Part shown: positions 56,107 through 64,000 of the stretch, piece by piece
How the letters are laid out: every line of letters begins with the position of its first letter
How positions within the stretch are numbered: position 1 is the first letter of the stretch
Source of the DNA: Cantharellus purpuraceus
Taxonomy: Eukaryota; Basidiomycota; Agaricomycetes; Cantharellales; Hydnaceae
Reading direction: 5' to 3'
Length of the DNA stretch: 64,000 nt
NCBI GenBank assembly: GCA_025174535.1
Contig: JALBUN010000048.1
Coordinates: forward strand, 1,860,001 to 1,924,000
Position numbers and translations under genes: made by a program
The notes under the pieces: model-generated
What the model was told of the DNA's origin: nothing
What the model saw: only the letters and a program-made list of their open reading frames with translations
The model's database searches: none

Positions 56107-56718
56107 ATGGCCCCGCGCTTGCGTCGTCGTAAGGAAACAGAAGAGGAAGATGCCGCGCTGTTGAAGTTGGGTTCTGGTACATTTTGTCCATCAATCGGTC
56201 GTCGTCGTTCTTGTTAAGCATGCGATACAGAGTTCAACAACGCCGGTTGCTTGCTGATCTCCGAAGTCAAATATCTACTAGAACATCGTGATGAGTCCAA
56301 GGCGCCTCCGGACACGCCGTAAGTGCTTATAACGTTGCAAGAAACCATGCTTATAAACATGCTTGTTCAGTGTGTACAATAAAACATTAGAATATGTAAA
56401 AACGTTCACCCGGTTCCAGACCAGTGACTCTGCAGGTGCTGTCCGGGAGTGAGTTGTAAGCGGCCTGTTCTCGTCTTATTCTGACGCTCGTACAAGTATA
56501 CTGCGACGAGAACCCGCGTTAACTCAGTTTGAGACCGCCCAAATAGCCAATTTGTGCCCGGTCACTGCCGAAGAGGCGAAGAGTTGTATTCCCAGGTGCG
56601 AGAGTATTTGGGTCGTCGTGGCAGACACTCATTTGCTTCTAGCCTTGTGAAGCTGGATGATGACAGACTGCAGGCACTCCTTGGCGAAATTCAAACGATG
56701 CGTAAATTTCAGAATTGA
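56107..56718 (+). CDS. RPB4: RNA polymerase II subunit Rpb4
   Basis: Small stalk subunit of RNA polymerase II, which pairs with Rpb7. The start is at 56107 (MAPRLRRRKETEEEDAALLK). After splicing: LGSEFNNAGCLLISEVKYLL, EHRDESKAPPDTP, VYNKTLEYVKTFTRFQTSD, AGAVREILRREPALTQFETA, QIANLCPVTAEEAKSCIPSL and VKLDDDRLQALLGEIQTMR. The stop is at 56716-56718. The full HRDC-like fold of the family is covered, about 140 residues, which is normal. Five exons; the first intron begins at 56178 (gtacat). Confidence 0.95.
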
Positions 56719-57069
56719 TTGGATGCGCGCTCCGGCGTGGGGGCCCTGGTTTTCCGTGACGTTCTTTCCACTTCTGGCTGTACTATTCCTCTGTCGGCTT
56801 ACCATGGCGGTGCTAATGCCATGAATCCGACATGTAATGACGTGTAACCATAGCTTTGAAGTCAAATAGAAGAAGAGTGTAATCAATAGTGACCAGAGAG
56901 AAAGGAGACCTGTTGCAAAATTTGTTACACATCTGGAGGATTCAAACTCAGCCACCCTCTCCCTACAGCGCCGAAGCGGGCCAGTCGCAGATTTGAACGA
57001 CGACGCTCACTTTACTATATTCGAGGTTTTCTTTAAAGTAAGCTCATCGCAGCGGTGCCCCTCCCTGTG

Positions 57070-60000
57070 ATGTTCTTTGCTCATTATGTCCCTATAGTGC
57101 AACCCTCTGAGCTCGAGATCCGCCGTGAGGTCGAGGCTTTGAAGGACATCAGACGTCGTTCTTCAGCTCAGGGAGGTCCAGGTGCCATACCACTCGATCC
57201 TGATCTTCCTGAACTCCCACCTTCTCCCTCATCTCCCCACACCTCGTCGCCGTGGGCCGGTTCACTAAGCTCTGACGAGCAAGAATCCGATGTCACCGAG
57301 GATCCTTCTCATCTCTTCTGGGTCCCAGCTCGTCTACATCCGGAGCTTGCACCTGGGGAATTTCGTGCGTTTCTTAAAGAGCATGCCAGAGATAGCGGCG
57401 CTGCACTGCAGCGTGCCAACTCTGGATCTTCGTCATCTACGTCATCGCTCGGCCGCAAGAAGTCTATGCTCAGCAGACAATACCGACCAGCCGAATCTGA
57501 CGGTGTGGAGGAAGAGCATGTCGTACCCATTCGACGCAGCAAGAGCGGCTTGTACTCTAATCCCGCGCCACAACTCACCATAAGCGATCTCCAGAAACTC
57601 GAGGCACTTGCCGAGGAAGCTTCGGTGAGCGACGACCCAAGCAAGCTGAGGAGTATGCTGCGCCGTAGTTTGAGTCTTAATGTGTCTCCTTCGCGTATGG
57701 TTTCCACTTGCCTATACTCTTACGTGTCATGCTGACGGAGCTCCCTACAGTCATAGACCAGATGGACGATATGCCGGATGTAGGCGACGAGGCGGATTCA
57801 CCTATCATCGTTCCACGTCCTAACCAGATCCTACGTCGTGCCGCACGTACCAAGATTCGCAAGCCTAACCTTCAGGGTGACGGTGGCGGTCATCGATTCC
57901 CATCCACGCGACGTGGCGGGCAACGGTCGCAAACTATTGCGACCTCGGATGGCAGTGAGCAAGATCATGACGATATTTCAATGCGGCAGCAGGCCCCAAC
58001 TATTGACACTCCCGATGATCGTCCCATCTCTTACACGGACGAGGTGTTCATTTTTGATGCCTATGCCGATAGGCGAGACTCTTTGACGTCCTCTGAGTCT
58101 CATGAACGATCAGAAGAGGACTCACGCGAACATCAACTTGCGTCATCACCTCCGCCTAGTCTCCCACCATTGCCTGTGTTGCCGCAGGCAGCGTCACCGC
58201 GTCTGGAACTTTCACAAGCATCGGCCCCTCCATCTCTTCCACAGGCATCAACCCCTCCACCTGCTACATTATACGAGCCTGTTCCTCAGCGTACTCTTTC
58301 CACAGCTACTCCTAGCATTGCGATTCCTTCCCGAACACCCTCGCCACCTTTTTCTGACTCTGGCTCGACAGAAGTAGCTGCCTCGTCATCCACAAGATCG
58401 TATGCGCCTCTATCGCCCAGCGAGGCCCTTGCCATGAGGCGTGAGGAGCCACCTCCCGTTCAGGTGCGGCCGCATCCGTCGCCGTCGCCTTCCCCGTCAC
58501 CATCCCGCAAAGATAAAGAGAAGAAGGGCGGGTTGTTCAGCAAGTGGGGTGCTAAAGAAGACAAGAAAAAAGGTAGCAAGGGCGAAAGTGCGCGCGAAAA
58601 GGAACTACGGGAGCGGGAGAAGGAATCCGGATTTTTTGGCTCGTTGTTTGGCGGCAAGAAGAAGCACGAGGACTCGGCGGCACCTCCAGGATTGTTACAT
58701 GGAAGCTCGGGGCCTGCGACTGCAGCTGCATTGCTTGGTGCAAGCAAATCCAGCAAGTCATACATTTCATTACCAGCTCCTCAACTCGCCGGCGCGTACG
58801 CGCGGTACCCCATACATGTCGAACGTGCAGTGTACCGTCTCAGCCATATTAAATTAGCGAACCCACGTCGGCCATTGTACGAGCAGGTGCTCATCAGTAA
58901 CCTTATGTTTTGGTATCTCGGTGTCATCAACAAGGCACAGAATGGTGGTGCGGGAGTGGGTGCAGGGGTCGCGCCAGGGACTCAAGGACAGACGCAAGCG
59001 CAAGGACAGGCTCATGAGGTGGTACAGCCAGATAAGGAGACTCAAGAACGGGAACAGAGGGAGCGGGCTGAGAAGGAGCGACTGGAACGGGAGCGCGAGC
59101 GGGCTGAGCAGAGTAAGCGAGAGAGCGGGCGTAAGGGAAGTTTGACAAAAACGCCGAAACCTGGAGGAGAGGGGGGAGGTCCGCGACGCGCTGAGATGCC
59201 GGTGCGAGGACCACAATACGAGTCGCAACATCGGGCTATAGAGCAGGAGTATGGGTATGGCGGGAGTCCGAGTCAAGGACCTTCTACATCCCCGCCGATT
59301 CGTGCTGGGTCGGCGCCGCCTAGTACTATGGCTGGTTCGTCGGGATATCATCAGTATAACAATCATCGAATGCCACCAGCCAGGTCCGGCTCGCCGCCCG
59401 GACATGCGATGCAGCAGGGCAGATCAGAGTCATTCTCTGGACATCACTCAGCGCAGCAAGGAAGGTCAGATTCTCCCCCTAAACACCATGCCATGCAGCA
59501 GGGGAGGTCAGCGTCACCACCTGCGCATCATATGATGCAGCCGGGTATGCAGCAAGGACAATATTATTACAACCACGGGATGGAAAGCCACGGACACAAT
59601 CAGATACCTCATCCTGGTATATCTTACACCCTTCCTCCAGGCGCGATGATGCCTCTAGGCTCGATGGATCAGTCGTGGTTCCCTGCTTCCACAGGCTCTG
59701 TACAGTCTGTCTCGCCGCCATCGTCGCCTCTAGACTCTTCGACATATAATTTCACGGCAGGCCCTCCCGGACAGCAGCAGCCTCCAGCCAATCCCCGCCG
59801 GCAGCGGTCGCCGCCGCCGAACCACCTTGCTAGCCCAGGTCACCCAAAACACCCCACCGTCACGCCTCCGGGGGCACGTCTACAGGGACGCTCACTCTCG
59901 GCCACGGCGGTGACGCCACAGTCACAGCAAGTACCACCGAATGGCCGATTGAAGAAGAAGCATTCCAGTGCGATGGCGGTTCCCGTGCAACGACGGTCTA

Positions 60001-60083
60001 GCGATGGCGGAGGGGCATTTGGCGACGAGGATCTGCCGCTTGCTGTGTGGCAGCAGCAGCAAAGAGCTAGCGGTCGAAGGTAA
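57070..60083 (+). CDS. Zds1/Zds2-like protein with C-terminal Zds domain
   Basis: The N-terminus reads PSELEIRREVEALKDIRRRS after a possible start at 57070 (MFFAHYVPIVQ) or an upstream exon spliced at ctatag just before 57107. It continues with Pro/Ser-rich regions, SHLFWVPARLHPELAPGEF and FRAFLKEHARDSG. An intron lies at 57695-57750. The middle is disordered. The C-terminal Zds domain (about 58795-58935) reads YARYPIHVERAVYRLSHIKL, then ANPRRPLYEQVLISNLMFWY. After it come Gln/Glu/Arg-rich and Ser/Pro/His tails with repeats of the type QQGRS(E/D)S. Yeast Zds proteins regulate PP2A-Cdc55 and mitotic exit; that role is assumed by family only. Stop 60081-60083. Confidence 0.85.
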
Positions 60084-60707
60084 CGGACCACGGGGAGGTT
60101 AGATCTGTAATCACAAAGCCCACTCTATATATCGACCGAAGAACTCTTATGCCGCGCTCATAGTCATTTTTCCTCGCTTTCGGTCTCTGTTACTTTCTCT
60201 TTCTCCTTTACTCTTTCTTTCTCTTTTCCCTATTCTCCTTCCTCTTTTCCTTCGTTTCGGTCCATCACATCCACCCGCATGCTGAATTCAAACTTACGAC
60301 TTCTGTTTCTTTACCATTCGAGCCTCTCCTGCATTTGACCGGACATTGGCGTTTTCGGCCCTCATTCATGCGTATGTAACTTTGCGGGGCAAGATTTATG
60401 ATATGAACGGAGAAACACATGAATGATGGGAATGAAATGCTTCGAAGATGCTAAGTCGCTGACCAGAAGATCGAGAAGATATGAGCTTCGTGAACTCAAC
60501 TTGCGCACGTGAGGAAACTGTATCCTGATATAGCAGGACGCAGTTTGCATGAAGTTACTGTATGAGACCGTTTCATTACTCATGCCCTTAGACTTGAAGC
60601 GAAGTTACAACATTTACTTTATTTGCAGGGAGAGAAAAAGGCACGACAGATCAATACCAAACAAGAGTGAAAGAAAACACGATGAGCAACAAACACGTCT
60701 AGCTACC
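60084..60707. other. Convergent 3' region with a pyrimidine-rich tract
   Basis: 620 bp between two genes that end toward each other. A strong CT-rich tract (about 60165-60255) lies shortly after the Zds-like stop and would be U/C-rich in its 3' UTR. No gene is seen. Confidence 0.5.
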
Positions 60708-63580
60708 TTAGTTCGAAGCACTCTCACCATACGTCAACGCATTGCCCTGCTGCTGCTCCCCATGATTCTCCTGCTGCCCAATCCGCAACTCGCTGACACG
60801 GTCTACAAGTATCGCATTAGCAATCGCCTCTCCCCGCGCACTCGCTTTGTCTTTATCCTTATCCTTCTCCTGAACCACCTGTACCTTCCGCGTCGGCGAC
60901 TTGGTTCCACCCCCTGCCCGCGCCCCACCACCGACCCCCGTCGCATTCGGATTAAACAGCTCCCCACCCGCCTTCGGACCCGGCCGCTCAAACGCACCAT
61001 CATGTTCATCCAGCCGTGTATTCTGCTCCTCTCGCTCCGGCAGGCCGTTCCCGTTCCCATTCATAATGTTCACGCCAGACCCGTTGTTCATCCGCCCGAG
61101 CGGCGGTCCCAGAATGCTGCGAGTCGTGGAGGACCCGGCCCACACCCCGCCGAGGGTGGGGCGTTTCTCCGCATTCGGAGGGGACACTGTGAGAGGCGGA
61201 AAGTCGGTCGACTGTAGGGGCATTGGGATAGGCGGACGTTGATGATGCACGTGGGCCTGCGAGGGAAGATGACCGTGATGTGACCGAGGCGATGAGTGGT
61301 GAGAATTCGAGTGATGTAAGGTGGGTTGTGGCTTAAGGCCGACGGCCCAGTCGGGTCGTGCAGGTAAAGGATGCTTTGAAGAAGTTGATGTGAATGTCTG
61401 CTTTGATGATGATGAGCTTGTAGATGATGACTGGGACAGCAGTGCTTTGAACACTCATTCAACGCAGCAATTATGAAGACTCACAGCAGTACTCGCTGTC
61501 TCGTCACCGTGGGTCCTGCCTCCTGTGAACGCACCCGGAACACTATTCCCCCCACTAGTGCGTCTAGCAGTGGTCATCCGAGGGCCTACTGCTTCCCCCG
61601 TGAGTCCCACTCCCGCTCCACCAACACCAGGTCCATAACTCCAAGGAGACCGCGTCGGTCCCCGCTTTTGCCCCGGCATACCTACACTTCCGCCATTGCG
61701 TGACACAGATGATCCACCAACAATCGGACCTTCGTATGCGCCAGATTGATACAGCTGAGGCTGAGAACTCGTCCCGTTGGCATGCTCCATTGCGATATTC
61801 CCCCTATGACCGTCGCGTAATGGACCCAGACTCTGCGAGCGGTTAGGGGGGTGTGCGTACGGATGTGGTGGAGGCTGCGGTTGGGACTGTTGCTGGGGCT
61901 GCGGCTGCGATTGCGGGGGTGGTGGCTGCTGTTGCGGCTGAGATTGCACCGGGGGAGGGAGCTGTTGCATATACCCCGGAACAGGGGCTGGATACGTGTA
62001 TGCATGCACAGGGGGAGGTGGATACTGCTGGTGCCCAAAGTCCGGATGACCTTGTGTAGAATGGTTTGGCTGCGCTTGATTGTGTGTTGACGGCGGATGA
62101 CCTTGATGATGCGGCGGAGGCGGAGGGGCTGGTGCACTCCACATGTAATGGTTGACAAAAACAGGCGGGGGATACACGTCCGCAGGACTTGAACCAGGGC
62201 TATCATTTGACGTGGCTGATGAATCGGGAGGAGGAGGAATATGGTGCGGAGGAGGTGGATGTGGATAAGGATAATATGCGTAGGGAAACGGTGCAAGGTA
62301 CGCGGGCGCCCCGTACTGGTAGACCGGATACAGAGTTGGCTGATAAGGGGCATGGGAAGAGGAACCGGGTGCGGGTGAAGAGTCATATGAAGTCGAGGAT
62401 GTAGACGGGTTGGTGGTTGGCTCATACAAAGTTGGGTATATGAACCCAGGCGAGTGGCCGTGTCCGTTGAAAGGAGGTGCAGTGGACCGAAGGCTTCTTG
62501 AGCTCCCCGACGCTGCGCTGCCTGTTCGCCGTGCCCCATTCTTTTTGTCTTTGTTGGCATCAGTAGGAACCCAATCGCGATCAACACTCCCTGTGTCATC
62601 CAAACTCTCTCCAACACTGCTAGAGCGACCACCGCCTCCTCCTCCAGATGAACTACCGGCACTCGGCAAACTCAGTGTAGAGGAGCTCGCACTCATGTCT
62701 TTTTCCTTTTCCTTGTCCTCGAGATCCTTGAATATCCTAGATCTGGCTTCCTCGTACTGAGCCTGGCGCTCAGACATGGTGAGTGGCTTCCTGCGAGAAC
62801 CGCGGGAGGAACCAGCTTCAGAGGGGTCGCCGTCGGACAAGTCGCCCATCCCAGGCGCGCTGTCGTCATTGCCCGATCCAGTTTGAGAGGATGTCTTGGA
62901 GCGTGGTGTGCGACGCATGATCTTGAAAGCCGGGAGGGGAGAATCGTCGGGCGGAACGAGGTCCGCTACCCGACGCGATGGACTATAAAAGACACTTGTG
63001 AGCAGGGGTGAAGCAAGGAATGCCAACGTACACTCGGCTGTCAGATGCGATAACGATCGTGATCGCCTTTGACCCGCTCTCGGTTTCCGGTATGAGCTTG
63101 TAATAAGCAGCACAGCGATGAACAAGCAGCTTATGGTAGGTGCTGGCGGGTGTCAGTTCTACTCTACTTCGAATGCTAGATCGATGGTTGCGTGATAAGA
63201 GTGGGTCGGATAAAGAAGAGCACACGAGTAGCTTACTGGCGTTCCTGGATAAGGCTCTCCATGTTCTCTCCGAGCTTGAGGACAAAAAGTCTGTCCTTGG
63301 GGCTCCTGAGAGCCTCGAGGATCTGCGCGTCCGCCTCCGGCTCTGGCTCTGGCTCTGGCTGCGGTTGTGGTAATGGCCCTGACACTGCGTCTGGGATGTC
63401 GACCAATCGACCATGAGATTCGAGCTCAAACGTCGCGTCAGAGGTCAGCGGTTCGCAATAGTCGGTACTGGCGAGAGACATGAGAGAGACTGAGTGTGAA
63501 TATAGTTGCGGCTGAGGTTCTGCGTGCTGTGCAGCACTGGCTTCAATGGCCACGGGTAGTTCTTCTGCACCTGAGATCAT
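60708..63580 (-). CDS. R3H and SUZ domain protein (RNA-binding type)
   Basis: Probable single-stranded nucleic-acid-binding protein of the R3H-SUZ group. The start is taken at 63580 complement (MISGAEELPVAIEASAAQHA). Then come a PQPEPEPEPEA run and DAQILEALRSPKDRLFVLKL. The R3H part spans two exons: LGENMESLIQER, then RVELTPASTYHKLLVHRCAA and YYKLIPETESGSKAI. The SUZ part is SPLPAFKIMRRTPRSK followed after a Ser/Asp-rich insert by KPLTMSERQAQYEEARSRIF. A long Pro/Gln/His-rich prion-like tail with many Tyr follows, and a last exon ends at about GNALTYGESASN (60708). In the R-x3-H signature the Arg appears as Lys (KLLVH). About six exons. Confidence 0.87.
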
Positions 63581-64000
63581 AAGTCTTCCTCGCCGGTGGA
63601 AAACATACAAGTCTATGCCATCTTAGATACTCACCAAGAGACATAGGAAGCGTGGTCAGCGATGGGCAAGCCTTAACTCGTCGAGGACCGCATCGAGCGT
63701 GGGTGAAGGGCTCTGAATCTTTACTTGCGGAGTTGAACTGAGCTACAAAACTTATTTTCAAGCTGTAAGTATCAGCTCTACTGATGCTTGGCGCTGCTGT
63801 GTGGCTACTACAAGACACACCGAACAGCAGCCTTGTCTAGCATGCACACGAGTTCCTCGACAATAGCGTTCCGATCACATTTGGCAACTGAATCTAAACT
63901 TGCTCCGTTTCATTAACTGTCGCCTCCCTTGTGCTTACCACACCAACCTTTCCTCCACCATCGACATCAGCACAATAGCATTCATCACATTTAGGAACTG
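63581..64000. other. Upstream region of the R3H-SUZ gene, window end
   Basis: 420 bp with the probable promoter and 5' UTR of the R3H-SUZ gene; one more 5' exon is possible. The word cacattt(a/g)g(g/c)aactg recurs at about 63878 and 63988. Nothing else is recognised. Confidence 0.4.

Noticed and set aside
48888..56718. A terpenoid biosynthetic cluster around the synthase
   Set aside because: No P450, oxidoreductase, transporter or regulator adjoins it; neighbours are a membrane protein of unknown role, a low-complexity protein and Rpb4.

Overview
The window is nuclear DNA of a filamentous basidiomycete, almost certainly an Agaricomycete. Genes are broken by many short (about 50-70 nt) GT-AG introns. 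The host proteins are fungal (Arp8, Rpb4, Pus1, a Zds-like protein, a CON7-like zinc-finger factor, a trichodiene-synthase-type sesquiterpene synthase). The left quarter is packed with Ty3/gypsy and Ty1/copia remains of the kinds found in mushroom genomes. A Boletales-like relative is possible from the style of the cysteine-rich and antisense element-associated reading frames, but that is inference.

Layout. 1-15.8 kb is a graveyard of nested retroelements. It holds a chromovirus pol 3' end (1-1429), its long tail and LTR (about 1808-3217), a degenerate reverse-strand cysteine-rich gene (3203-4639), an LTR (4785-5168), a second Ty3-type element (5285-11056), an RT fragment (11060-12119), a second decayed copy of the 1808-3217 tail (12117-13569), a copia pol end with LTR (13570-15166), and inverted or broken LTR pieces to about 15.8 kb. 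Reading frames there are broken mainly by CGA-to-TGA type changes, and CpG looks depleted.

From 16 kb on the window is ordinary gene space: a DnaJ/DnaJ-X chaperone (-), a Ser/Pro-rich protein (-), a histidine acid phosphatase (+), a nitronate monooxygenase (+), Arp8 of INO80 (+), a CON7-like C2H2 factor (+), an F-box/RCC1 protein (+), Pus1 (+), an RBR-type ubiquitin ligase (+), an intron-containing tRNA-Pro(AGG) (+), an AAAP amino-acid transporter (+), a small membrane protein (+), a sesquiterpene synthase (+), a low-complexity protein (-), Rpb4 (+), a Zds-like protein (+) and an R3H-SUZ protein (-). They do not form one pathway. Most are housekeeping or regulatory genes, and the terpene synthase is the only clear secondary-metabolism gene.

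The most unusual feature is the Ty3-type element at about 5.3-11.06 kb. Its whole length, in coding sequence, spacer and LTR, is studded with short perfect inverted repeats. By hand I count about 47 with stems of 8-11 bp and loops under about 20 nt, where random sequence would give about two. Several in-frame stop codons lie inside these perfect stems. The copia LTR next door shows a few of the same structures; the host genes do not show them to the eye. I do not know a described process that accounts for this. Other points of note are a 7-nt microexon in the J-domain gene, a probable 6-nt microexon in the phosphatase, a GC-AG intron, a GC-rich block at about 27.2-33.3 kb that begins inside Arp8, and a presequence-like upstream extension on Pus1.
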